A stretch of 64,000 nucleotides of DNA from Leifsonia xyli subsp. cynodontis DSM 46306 (lineage in GTDB: Bacteria > Actinomycetota > Actinomycetes > Actinomycetales > Microbacteriaceae). The DNA lies in contig NC_022438.1 of NCBI RefSeq assembly GCF_000470775.1, positions 1,054,001 through 1,118,000 of the forward strand. The letters run 5' to 3'. The position numbers were made by a program, and so were the translations under genes. Shown here piece by piece: positions 25,605-35,637 of this stretch. The notes below the pieces were generated by a model that saw only the letters and a program-made list of their open reading frames with translations, ran no database searches and was not told the DNA's origin. Every line of letters begins with the position of its first letter. The stretch's first letter is position 1.

Positions 25605-27224
25605 ATGTCCGTGCCACTGAGGAAAAAGGCCCAGCCCACCACGAAGTCTCTTGAGGCCACCCTGTGGGATGCGGCTGACGAGTTGCGCGGCAAGATGGAC
25701 TCGGCTCAGTACAAACATGTCGTGCTCGGGCTGATCTTTCTTAAGTATGTTTCGGACACCTTCACGGTTCGTCATGACGAGTTGGCTCGGCTGGTCGATG
25801 ACCCAGACTCGGATTACTTCATGCCGACGTCACAGGCAAAGCCTTCGGTGCTGGTTGATCGGTACGAGTACACCGCCGAGGGCGTCTTCTGGATTCCTGA
25901 GTGCCATCGCTGGGAAGACCTGCGTGCTGCCGGACAGCAGGCTGATATCGGCTCCCGGGTGGACAAAGCGATGGAGGCTATCGAACGGGAGAACCCGAGC
26001 CTGCGCGGGGTGCTGCCGAAGAACTACACCCAGCGAGAGGTTAGCGCCGAGTCCATCGGCGGGCTCATCAACACCTTCTCCCGGCACGACCTGGCCGCGG
26101 CCGAGTACAAGGACCTTGACGTGCTGGGCCGGGTGTATGAGTACTTCCTGGGAAAGTTCGTCTCGAACGAGGGCAAGAAGGCCGGGGAGTTCTACACGCC
26201 ACGCTCCGTGGTGAGCCTGCTCGTCGAGATGCTGCAACCCTTCCACGGGCGGGTGCTTGACCCGGCGTGTGGCTCGGGCGGCATGTTCGTTCAGGCGGAG
26301 AAGTTCGTCACTGCGCACGGTGGCTCCCGCAACGACATCTCCGTGTTTGGGCAGGAGTCGAACCCGACGACGTGGCGGCTGGCGAAGATGAACCTCGCAG
26401 TGCGCGGCATCGAGGGCAATCTCGGCCGGGAGTGGGCCGACTCGTTTCACGCGGATGCGCACCCGGACCTGCGCGCGGATTTCGTGATTGCGAACCCGCC
26501 GTTCAACGACTCCAAGTGGGGCGGGGAGCGGCTGCGTACCGACCCGCGCTGGGTGTACGGCGCACCGCCTGCGCAGAACGCGAACTACGCCTGGTTGCAG
26601 AACCTCCTGTGGCACTGCGCACCGACCGGGACCGTGGGGACGGTGCTCGCGAATGGGTCGTTGTCCTCCCAACAGAATGGCGAGGGCGCGATTCGGCAAG
26701 CGATGGTCGACGGCGATGTGGTGGAATGCATCGTCGCGCTGCCGCCGCAGTTGTTCTACGGTACGCAGATTCCGGTGTGCCTGTGGTACCTCACAAAGAA
26801 CAAGGACGGCTCGGGGCTGGTGGGTAAGACGCCGCGTATCCGCCTGCGGGAGACGCTGTTCATCGACGCCCGCTCGGTCGGATTCATGGAGACCCGGACG
26901 GTGCGGGCGTTCTCCAATGAGGATGTCGACCGGATCGCCGACACCTACCACGCCTGGCGCGGCACACCCACCTCTGCCGGGCAGACCTACGAGGATGTGC
27001 CCGGATTCTGTCGGTCGGTCAAGACATCTGAGATCGCTGAGCACGGGTATGTACTGACGCCAGGCCGTTATGTCGGTGCCGAGGCCGTTGAAGACGACGG
27101 CGAACCGCTCGACGAGAAGATTTCCCGACTAACAATGGAAATCCGCGAAGGCTTCACCCGCCGCGCCGAAGTGCAGGCTGCCGTCCTCGCCGCCCTCGAC
27201 TCCCTGGAGGCGGGCGATGGGTGA
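25605..27224 (+). CDS. hsdM: Type I restriction-modification DNA methyltransferase subunit, orphan
   Basis: An N6-adenine methyltransferase (HsdM) that works with HsdS for specificity and HsdR for cleavage. The 539-residue product has the N-terminal HsdM helical domain (TKSLEATLWDAADELRGKMDSAQYKHVVLGLIFLKYVSD). It also has VYEYFLGKFVSNEGKKAGEFYTPRSVV (about 180-207), SAM motif I VLDPACGSGGMFVQAE (about 221-236) and catalytic motif IV FVIANPPFNDSKWGG (about 293-307). The ATG at 25605 lies in AGAAGGATG; a GTG at 25611 has better spacing to AGAAGG, so the true start may be 6 nt later. Downstream hsdS is cut off after about 16 codons by an IS element, and no hsdR is in the window. Methylation is thus not expected without another HsdS. 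Confidence 0.93.
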   Translation: MSVPLRKKAQPTTKSLEATLWDAADELRGKMDSAQYKHVVLGLIFLKYVSDTFTVRHDELARLVDDPDSDYFMPTSQAKPSVLVDRYEYTAEGVFWIPECHRWEDLRAAGQQADIGSRVDKAMEAIERENPSLRGVLPKNYTQREVSAESIGGLINTFSRHDLAAAEYKDLDVLGRVYEYFLGKFVSNEGKKAGEFYTPRSVVSLLVEMLQPFHGRVLDPACGSGGMFVQAEKFVTAHGGSRNDISVFGQESNPTTWRLAKMNLAVRGIEGNLGREWADSFHADAHPDLRADFVIANPPFNDSKWGGERLRTDPRWVYGAPPAQNANYAWLQNLLWHCAPTGTVGTVLANGSLSSQQNGEGAIRQAMVDGDVVECIVALPPQLFYGTQIPVCLWYLTKNKDGSGLVGKTPRIRLRETLFIDARSVGFMETRTVRAFSNEDVDRIADTYHAWRGTPTSAGQTYEDVPGFCRSVKTSEIAEHGYVLTPGRYVGAEAVEDDGEPLDEKISRLTMEIREGFTRRAEVQAAVLAALDSLEAGDG

Positions 27225-27266
27225 GGAAACTACGAATGGCGGAGTTCTCGCTCGGGGGATCGCTGG
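27217..27266 (+). pseudogene. hsdS: hsdS start codon region, truncated by IS481 element
   Basis: An ATG at 27217 overlaps the hsdM stop by 8 nt, the usual hsdM-hsdS coupling, and reads MGEETTNGGVLARGIAG before the inverted repeat of the IS481-type element begins at 27267. The rest of the specificity subunit is absent from the right side of the element, where an unrelated gene continues, so the remainder was deleted rather than just displaced. Identification as hsdS rests on position, not on the 16 residues. Confidence 0.6.
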
Positions 27267-28371
27267 TGTGCTGCTCAGGGACGTTGGTTGAGGTGTGACG
27301 CGATAGATGGGTGAGGACCTCCCGGTCGAGAGTGGGGCTGTCTAGTTTCCCTGCACTCGATGACTTAGGAGGTCCTCGTGACCCACGCTAATGCTGCTTT
27401 GACTCCTCGCGAATGCCTCCGCCTGGCCCGCCAAGTCGTCGACGACGGCTGGTCCGTTGCTGCGGCGGCGACCTACTTCCGAGTGTCCTGACGCACCGCG
27501 GACCGATGGGCTCGTCGTTACGTGGAGATGGGCGAGGCGGGAATGCTGGACCGTTCGTCACGGCCGCATCACAGCCCGAACAAGACCCCGCGAAGACTGG
27601 TCCGCAAGGTCGTGCATCTGCGGTGGAAGAAGCGGCTGGGACCAGTCGGTATCGGCGCCCAGCTCGGCATGCCCGCCTCGACCGTTCACACGGTCCTCTC
27701 CCGGTGCCGGATCAATCGGCCCAGCCACGTCGACGTCCGCACCGGCGAACCCGCCCGCCGCTACGAGCACGAGCATCCCGGATCGATGATCCACGTCGAC
27801 ATCAAGAAACTCGGCAACATCCCCGACGGTGGCGGCTGGCGCTACGTCGGACGTCTCCAGGGAGAGCGGAACAAGGCCATCACCGCGAAGCGGACCGGGA
27901 AACACGGGATCACCGGCGACATGATCACCGGCACAGCGTTCGTTCATACCGTCATCGACGATCACTCCCGTGTCGCTTACGCCGAGATCCACGACGACGA
28001 AACCGCCGCCACTGCAATCGCTGTTCTGCGTCGAGCGGTCGGCTGGTTCGCCAGCCGTGGCGTCACCGTCGAACAGGTGCTCTCCGACAACGGCTCCGCA
28101 TACCGCTCATACGCCTGGCGCGACGCTTGCGCCGAGCTCAGCATCCAACCGAAACGCACCCGGCCCTACCATCCGCAGACGAACGGCAAGATCGAACGCT
28201 TCCACCGCACCCTCGCCGACGGCTGGGCATACGCCCGGCACTACAACTCCGAATCAGCCCGCCGCAACGCACTCCCGGCCTGGCTGCACTCCTACAATCA
28301 CCACAGGCCCCACACCGCCATCGGCAGCCAGCCACCCATCAGCAGATTGACCAACGTCCCTGAGAAACACA
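27267..28371 (+). mobile_element. IS481-family insertion sequence
   Basis: The left end TGTGCTGCTCAGGGACGTTG (27267-27286) matches the complement of the right end (28350-28371), which reads TGTGTTTCTCAGGGACGTTG inward. The element is about 1.1 kb and carries one IS481-type transposase. Flanks (left ...CGCTGG, right GGCTGTTCC...) show no target duplication. The left flank is hsdS and the right flank is the 3' part of a large surface-protein gene on the other strand, which fits a deletion between two copies of the element. Confidence 0.85.
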
Positions 28372-28391
28372 GGCTGTTCCCGTTCCGATGA
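27378..28391 (+). pseudogene. IS481-family transposase with in-frame stop
   Basis: A GTG at 27378, preceded by GGAGG, opens VTHANAALTPRECLRLARQVVDDG and the helix-turn-helix AAAATYFRVS. A TGA at 27489-27491 then interrupts the frame, which continues as RTADRWARRYVEMGEAGMLDRSSRPHHSP. A CGA-to-TGA change explains it. The rest is intact: integrase core with HVDIKKLG (D), HTVIDDHSRVAYAEIH (D), QVLSDNGSAYRS, and HPQTNGKIERFHRTLADGW (E). The frame runs past the right inverted repeat and ends on a TGA supplied by flanking DNA (28389-28391). An internal ATG at 27522 could give a 289-residue product lacking part of the DNA-binding region. Confidence 0.88.
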
Positions 28392-31300
28392 TGGCACCGT
28401 CGTCGCCGTGTACCCGGATGGTCGATCCCGGTTCCGCCGTTCCGGTGATCGTGGAGCCGTTCGAGGGGTCGACGACCGGCGCGATCGGCGCAGTGGCATC
28501 GCTGAAGACGACCTGGGCGGTCGCCTCGGCGCGGCGGCCGTCGAGAGTGAAGGAGAGCGTCGCCGTCCCCTCCGCCGCTCCGGTGAGCGTCGCGGTGTAG
28601 GTGCCGTCGCCCCTGGCCTTCGTCGCACCAATCGAACCCGCGTCGGTGGCGATCACGACGGTTCCGCCGTTGCCTTGCAACGGGTTGCCGTCCGCGTCGA
28701 GCAGCCGGACGACGATGGTGGACTCGGCGGTGCCGTTCGCGGGGATCTCGGCCGGGCTCGCCTCGATCGTCGACGTCGCGGTCGAGGCGGGCCCCGCTTC
28801 GAACACGAGGGTTTGGCTCACGCCGATCCGCGTTCCGCCGATGAACGCTCCCGCGGCATAGCTGCCCGCTGTCGCCGAGGTGAAGGTGACCTCGCAGCTT
28901 CCGGTGTCGTCCGTCTGGCAGGTCGGAGAGGAGACGCTCACCGGCTCGTCGGACGTGAAGCTGATCGGGGTGTTCGCGACCGGGTTGCCGACGCTGTCCC
29001 GGGCGACGACTTTGGCCGTGTACGCGTCGGAGCGGTCGGCGGTCACCGGCCCGGACGGGGTGACGGTCCAGTAGGAGTTGTCGGCGTCCACGGCTTCCGC
29101 ACTGAACTGTACCTGGCGGGGCGAGCCGCTGAGCTCCGTGCCGTCGATGCTCGCACGAACGCCGAACATGGCGGCGTTGGTCGAGGTGATCGTGATCTCG
29201 GCGATGCCGGTGGCCGAGGTGACGGCCGACCCGGCGGAGGCGGTCGCTCCGGGGTCCACGATGAAGTCGACCGAGACGCCGGAGACCGGGTTGCCGGTGG
29301 CGTCTTTGACCGTCGCGGTCGCGATGTGCTGGGCGACGCCGTCGGCGAGCACCGCGCCCGTGGTGGTGGTGAGGGTGGAATCGGACGGATTCGTCGCGCC
29401 GGCGACGAAGGCGACGGAGGACGGCGAGTCTCCGATCTCCGATCCGTCGACGGTCGCCGAGACGGGGTAGACCCCGGCTGTCCGCGTGGTGACCGTCGTC
29501 GTCGCCTCGCCCTGCGCCGAGGTGACGACCTCCTGCCCAGAGCTGGTGAGTCCGTCGGCGAGACCGAATCGCACGGTCGCGCCTTCGACCGTATGGCCGT
29601 CCGCGTCCCTGATCCGGGCCGTCAGCGTGTGGGTCTCAACGCCGTCCGCGATCCGGTCTCCGACGGTCACACTCAGCGTGGAGAGGGTCGGGTCCGGGTC
29701 GCCGCCGACGAACACCGCCGGCGCCGGGCTTCCGCCGATGTCGACGCCGTCGATGCGGGCGTGGACGGCGAAGCTGCCGGGGGTGGTCGAGGACACCCGG
29801 ACGCTTCCGGTTCCGTCCGCGTCCGTGACGATGGTCTGCGCACTGAGCGCGGCGCCGGCCTCGACGCTCAGCTCGACCACGGCTCCGGCGATCGGATTCC
29901 CCTGGCCGTCGGCGGCGGCGGCGGTCTGCGCGTCGCTGCCGTTGGCGAGCCGGTCACCGTAAGGGTGGATTTCGCGGTGTCGGGCGCTCCGACGGTGAAC
30001 CCGACATTCTGGGGGCTGGACCCGAGGTCCGTTCCACCGATCGACGCCGTGACCCGCTTGCTGCCGGGGGCGGTGGCGGTGATGCTCACCGAGGCCTTCC
30101 CGTCCGCGCCGGTCACGGCGGAGCCGGAGCCGGTGGCTCCTGCGACGACGAAGTCCACGGTGACGCCATCCACGGGGTTGCCCTGTGAGTCCCTGGCGGT
30201 CACGGTGGCGGTGTGAGCGTCGACACCGTCGGCGGTCCGCAGCCCCGGGCTCACGCTCAGGGCAGAGTTGGCGGGATCGACCGGTCCGGCGACGAAGGTG
30301 AGGCTCTGCTCGGCGCCCACCGGGCTCGAGCCGAGTTCCGCACGGATGGCGTAGGTCCCGGCCGTGGTCGCAGTGAAGCCGATGGTGCAGGTGCCGCTCG
30401 CTCCGGTCGTGCAGCCGGAGGCGGTGGCCTTCAGTCCGGCTGGAGCCTCCACCGCGAACACCGCATCCTGCACCGGGTTGTCGTTCGCGTCGCGCGCTGA
30501 AGGTGCCGGTGTACGCGGCCGTGCCGTTCGCGGCGATCGGGCCGCTCGGGGACACCCTCCAGAACGAGTTCTCCGCGGTCGCGGCGCCGGTGGAGAACTC
30601 GACGGTCACCGGGGAGCCGCCGATGGCGACACCGTCGATCCGGCCGGAGACGGTGGCCTTTCCCGCGGCCGTGGAGGTCACGGTGATCCGGGCGATGCCG
30701 TCCGGTCCCGTGGTGGCCGTCGTCGCCGACGGGGTGGCCCGGGCGGAGACCGCGAAGTCGACGTTCACCCCGGAGACCGGGTTGCCGTTCGTGTCCGTCA
30801 CGGTCGCGGTGACGGTCTGCGGGGTGGTTCCGTCGGCGGGGACGGCTCCCGCGGTGGCCGTCAGGGTCGAGGCGCCCGGATCGACGGCTCCGGCGGCGAA
30901 GAGCACCGTTCCGGCCCCGGGGACGGCAGCGCCGCCGATCGTGGCGCTGACGGTCTTGTCTCCGGCGGTGGTCGCCGTGATCGAGATGGAGGCGACGCCC
31001 GCGCCGTCGCTCACGACGATTCCGGACCCGCTCGCTCCGGTGACCGAGAAGGCCACGAGGGTCTCCGGGACCGGATTGCCGTGTGCGTCCCGTGTGACGA
31101 CGGTGGCGGTGTGGGTCTCGGTGCCGTCCGCTCGCCGGTGGACAGGGCGAGCGCCGATCCCGCCGCCGATGCCGGGCCCGCGACGAAGGTGACATGCTGG
31201 GGGCTGGAGGCGACCTCGGCGCCGTCGACCATGCCGACGATCGCATAGCTGCTGGCCGCTGTCGAGGTCAGCGTGATCGTCGCGACCCCGTTCGCCGCCG

Positions 31301-34300
31301 TGACCGCCGTCGTCGACGACGCCGTCACTCCCTCGGGCACCGAGAACGAGACCGGAGCGCCCGCGACGATGTTGCCGTTCGCATCCTTCACGAACACCGA
31401 GGCCGTGTGCTGGTCGACGCCGTCGGCGATGCGGTCGCCGGGGGTGACGCTGAGCACCGACTGGGCGGAGGAGGGCGGGCCGGAGACGAATTCGACGGTG
31501 CGGGTGGCCGCAAGCACGCCGGTCGTGTCGTCCCCTTCGTACAGGGTCACGGTCTTGACACCAGAGGAGGTGGCGGTGATGGCGATCTGCGCCTTCCCCT
31601 CGCTGTCGGTCGTGAGCGCGCCGCTGCCGGTGACGGGGTTCCCGTTCTCGTCGTTCGCGGTCAGCGTCGCGGTGTGCTTGGCGACGCCGTCGGCCGGCTG
31701 GGTTCCAGGGCTGGTCTCGAAAGTCGATTTCGAGATGTCGATCGGCACGATCGAGAACATGATATTCTCGGGGTCGCCGATCTGCTTGTCGTCCTCTCCG
31801 ACCGTCGCTGTGATCGGATAAGTGCCGGGGCGCTTCGACGTGAGAGGGATCGTCGCCACTCCGGACTCGTCGGTCGTCGCGGTCACCACCCGCGGTCCGG
31901 CCTGTCCACCGGAGGAGACGTCGGCGGGGAGGACGAACGACACGACCGCGTCCTTGACGCCCTGGTTCAGCTCGTTGCGCACGGTCGCGGTGGCGTTGTG
32001 CTCCGTGATGCCATCGGTCGGACGGGCGTTGGCGGTGACGCTGAAGGTCGAGTTGCCCGCGATGGGCGCGTCGTTGTCGTTCACTGTCACCGCGATCGAG
32101 GGCAGCACGAGGCCGTCGAACTCCGGGTCCGCCGAGCTGACGGTGGTGGCGAGGGTCACCGCTCTGGTTCCGTCGACGATCAGGTTGTCGACGGCCGAGA
32201 CGGCACCGGTCACGGTGGCCGCCGTCGAGCTGAGCACGAGAGGGCTGGGGGTGAGGGCCGCATCTCCGCTCGGCGTGAAGGCCGGGGTCAGGGTCACGTC
32301 GCTGGCGGGCGCCTTGGTCGTGGCCACCGTGTAGGAGTCGACCTTGCCCCCCTCGGTCACGGTCAGGGAGGTGGGGGACGGGCTCAGCGGCGAGACGTAG
32401 GTCACCGAGTGGTCGATCTGCGGGCCGTCGAGGCCTTGGTCGCCATTGTCGGGATCGACGGCGAAGTTGGCGGGAGCCCGGGTGGAGTTGGACGCACGGT
32501 CTTGGACGTTGCCCGCTTTGTCGTCGATCGAGCCGGCCGGGATGCTCAGCATCACCGTTCCGGAGGAGTTCGCCTTCGTCACCACGGTCCAGCGAGTCGG
32601 CGTCTGCTGCGTGATCGAGACGATGGCGGGGGAGGCCGCGGTCGAGCCCGCGAAGGAGAAGTCGCTGCTCACCAGACCGTTCGACCCCAGCGGCTCGGAG
32701 GATTTGCACCTGGAAGGTGATGTTGCGGAAGGAGGTCGGGTCCTCCTGGCTGTCCGCCTCTTTGACCCAGGTTTGTGGCGGGCAGCGATCGGTTCCGGCG
32801 ATCGCGGCCGTGCGCGAGTACTGGCTTGATTTCCCGAGCGCGTCCATCGTCTGAAGGCGGACCTGTCCCGCCCCGCCGGTGTAGGGGAGGGAGACGGTCT
32901 GGCCCCAGCCGGCGGCACTGGCGATGCGCACCCGTCCGAGGTACTGTTCGAGGCCGTTGCCGTCGCCATCGGGCTGGTTCTGTCCGGCGAAGACATCGAC
33001 GGCCATGGGATAGTCCGTGGACGACCGCCCATTCGGTCCGCCGGTCGCCGGGTCGTTGATCTGCAACTGGAGGGTGCAGGCGGGGCTGTCCGGCACGAGG
33101 GCGTTGCTCGGCCAGGCCGTCTTGGGCACGTTGTTGGCGTAGTAGGTCTTCAGCGGGTTCTGGTCGTTGTCGTTCTCGGCGGACGCCGCTGTCGAACCGC
33201 CGGAGCGGAACATGGTGTTGTGGTAGACGGAGACGATGGTGCCAGCCTCGCGCCCCAGGTAGATCACACTGTTATTGCCACGGTTCCATCCCGTGAAGGT
33301 GTTGTCGGCGAAGGTGGTTCCCGTGCTGTTGGTGATCCGGAGATTGTTGACCGGGATGTTGTTGCCCCGCCACGCGCCGACGCCGGTCGGCACGCTCTGC
33401 GCGCCCGGGCCGACGATATAGCTGTCGTTGTTGAAGTCGGATCGGTCGACCGTCACGCCGTCGATCGCCAGGCTCGGCTGGTTGTTGTTGTCGAGGAAGC
33501 CGAGCTGGATCATCCAGATCGTGTTGAACCTGACGGCGGAGATCGTGGTGTTCTTGGTGCCGCCGACGATGGTCACCGCGCGCTCTGCGGGGGAGGAGTT
33601 CGGCGGATTGCCGATCGCGCCGTTCTGGATCGTGGTGTTCTCGGCCCGGGCCCCGATGTAGATCACGCCCTCGTTGGAACTGATCGAGCTGAAGTTGCGC
33701 AGCGATTCGTTCTTGCCGCTGAAGACGAACGCCACGGCCGAGGGGGAGCCGTCGGCGACGATGTAGGTGCCGAGCCGGTCCTGGAAGTCCAGGGTCACCT
33801 GCCCCTGCACGTCGAACCAGGCGGAGGTGTCGCCGTCGACATAGTTGCCGGCCTCGGCGACCATCCCCGTCCCGTTGGTGATCATCGGCTGCGTGTTGTC
33901 GGGGTTGTTCTGGGTGTTGGTCGACCCATCGGGCCCGTTCGGCACCCCGGACCGGGTGTGCAGCATGATGCTGCCGGTGGGGGCGAACGACCCGTTCGCC
34001 TGCCGGAGCGAGGCGGCGGGCGCGATCAGCACCTTCGTGTCCGGGTTCGCCCGGTTCAACGCGTTGGCCTCCTGGATCGCCGCGTAGAGGGTGCAGGTGC
34101 CCTCCCTCGTGGCGCAGGCGCCATCGCCCGGCGATGTGTCGGAGAGCATCCGGACATCGTCGATCAGGAAGGTGCTGTCGTACGTCGCCGTCACGGGCTG
34201 CGCTGTCTCGGCCTGCGCCGCACCGGGCGCCGTGGTCGCGGCCGAGAGGCCGGCGCCGAGCAGTGAGAAGGCGGCGATGGTCGCGAGAACGGCGCCCCGG

Positions 34301-34331
34301 GTCCCCCGGTCAGCGCGTGGATGCCGTCCAC
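28372..34331 (-). pseudogene. Giant secreted surface protein: beta-helix head plus about 12 Ig-like repeats, frameshifted and truncated
   Basis: A GTG at 34331 with AGGAG 6 nt upstream reads MDGIHALT. After one lost C near 34300 the frame continues RGTRGAVLATIAAFSLLGAG, a signal peptide ending APGAAQA. A CSLREAI-like segment follows (GDGACATREGTCTLYAAIQEAN), then about 450 residues of parallel-beta-helix-like sequence. From about 32100 to 28600 come some 12 invasin/Big_1-like Ig repeats of about 100 residues (ADGV.HTATV..D..GNPV.G...F). Further frame breaks lie near 32700, 31130, 30500 and 29950. The last readable part (DATAPIAPVVDPSNGSTITGTAEPGS) begins a different Ig type and is cut by the IS481 end at 28371. 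No cell-wall anchor remains. The original role was probably adhesion to host or neighbouring cells; this is inferred from architecture. Confidence 0.85.
28600..32100 (-). repeat. About twelve 300-nt Ig-like repeat units within the surface-protein gene
   Basis: Units begin with a linker such as DPSNSTLTVTPG, then ADGV..HTATVT..D..GNPV.GV.V.F, and end AG...V.A.IDG..IG.SP..V.F.AG. Unit starts recur at about 32070, 31750, 31460, 31150, 30880, 30580, 30280, 29980, 29690, 29390, 29090 and 28780. Two units (near 30580 and 29090) are of a variant type with (F/Y)W.V.PSGP. The units are diverged, so the array is old. Confidence 0.8.
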
Positions 34332-34346
34332 TGTGATCTCCTGGGG

Positions 34347-34562
34347 CTACTTCGCTCGCGGAGCGACCGCGTAATCGACGGTGTAGCCGTCGGCGGTCTT
34401 GCCGAATCCCAGCCGGATCGAATAGGTGTCGTTGGCGAGGGAATACACCCGGTCGCTGCTGGTCTTGCCGGAGGTGCCGATGATCGCGTAACCCTTGTCG
34501 GTGAGCTTGGTGAGGGCGCCCTGCTGCTCGTCTTCGCTCTTTACGCTGACCTTCGCCGTGCC
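34347..34562 (-). pseudogene. C-terminal tail of an unknown gene, N-terminus lost at a rearrangement breakpoint
   Basis: The minus strand reads GTAKVSVKSEDEQQGALTKL, then TDKGYAIIGTSGKTSSDRVY, SLANDTYSIRLGF and GKTADGYTVDYAVAPRAK, with a stop TAG at 34347-34349. No start codon remains; at about 34562-34567 the sequence switches to the truncated NamZ gene on the other strand. The tail ends 16 nt upstream of the surface-protein start, so the two were probably in one operon. It looks like the end of a soluble beta-rich domain. I do not recognise the family. Confidence 0.55.
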
Positions 34563-34567
34563 ATCGT

Positions 34568-35593
34568 GACGCGCGCACCGGCTTCACCGTCTGGTCGCTC
34601 TACGGCGAGACCCAGCGCCCCACCCCGCGGATGCTGAGCGAGGTGGATGTGCTGCTGTTCGACCTCCAGGATGTCGGCGTGCGCTTCTACACCTACATCT
34701 GGACGCTGTACCTCGCGATGGCGGCGGCGGGGGAGCGCGACGTCGAGGTGATCGTGCTGGATCGGCCCAATCCTCTCGGAGACCGCATGGACGGGCCGGT
34801 CCTCGAACCCGCTCTGGCGTCGTTCGTCGGACTGCGGGAGATTCCGCTGCGGCACGGCCTCACGGTGGGGGAGCTGGCGAGGCTGTTCGCCGGGGAGTTC
34901 CTCGCGCGTCCGCCCGCGCTGCACGTCGTGCGGATGTCCGGCTACGACCCGGCGCGCCATCTCGACGGCTACGGCCTGCCGTGGGTTCCTCCCTCGCCGA
35001 ACCTCCCCACGCGGGAGAGCGCCTGGGCGTACCCCGGAACCGGCCTGATCGAAGCGCTCGACGCCTCGGAGGGGCGCGGTACCACCGTGCCGTTCCTGTG
35101 GGCGGGCCACTCCTGTCTCGACGAGGTGGCCGCGGTCGCGCTGGCGGACGAGCTGAACGCTCGCGAGCTCCCCGGCGTGCTCCTCCGGGCGATGATGACG
35201 ACCCCGGCGGCGGGAAAGCAGTCCGGGCTGGTGTGCGGCGGCGTTCAGCTGCACGTCACCGCCCCCGACGCCTTCGACGGGCTCCGGACCGGACTGCGCC
35301 TGGTCCAGGCGCTCGCCGCGAGGCCGGGCGTCGGCTGGCGTGAGGAGACCGACCTGTTGCCGTCCGGTGGCGGGAAGGCGGAGACCGTTCCCTGGATCGA
35401 CCGGCTCACCGGCACGGCGGACGTGCGACGGTCGCTGGCGGCGGGGATCGCGCCCGAGACGATCGCCGCGGGCTGGGGCGACGGGCTCGCAACGTTCCGC
35501 GAGCGTGCGCAGCCGCACCGGCTGTATGCCCTCCCGCCCCTGCCGTCCGCTGACCGGCCCGCCCGATCCGGGGGCGGAACCATTCCCGGCTAG
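34568..35593 (+). pseudogene. namZ: NamZ-type exo-beta-N-acetylmuramidase (DUF1343), N-terminally truncated
   Basis: DUF1343 enzymes remove terminal N-acetylmuramic acid during peptidoglycan recycling. The frame opens at a breakpoint with DARTGFTVWSLYGETQRPTP, then the family hallmark VDVLLFDLQDVGVRFYTYIWTLYLAM. It continues LDRPNPLGDRMDGPVLEPALASFVGL, GYGLPWVPPSPNLPTRESAWAYPGTGLIEA and the VQLHVTAPDAFDGL region to a stop at 35591-35593. About 341 residues remain; the first 60-90 residues (signal or N-terminal part with the GPEHG segment) and the start are missing. ATG 34631 could initiate a shortened protein, but loss of the conserved N-terminal motif makes activity unlikely. It precedes thrS by 44 nt. 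Confidence 0.85.
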
Positions 35594-35637
35594 AGTTGAC
35601 GCATCCCTTTCGACATGACCTTCTAGGAGTGGATCAG

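Noticed and set aside
27489..27491. TGA in the IS481 transposase as selenocysteine or programmed recoding
   Set aside because: No SECIS-like element was evident and the site fits a CGA-to-TGA point mutation in a family without recoding at this position.
28339..34587. One 2082-residue protein
   Set aside because: Large middle parts are Arg-rich shadow sequence; the recognisable Ig repeats jump between frames, so the long frame is not the gene product.
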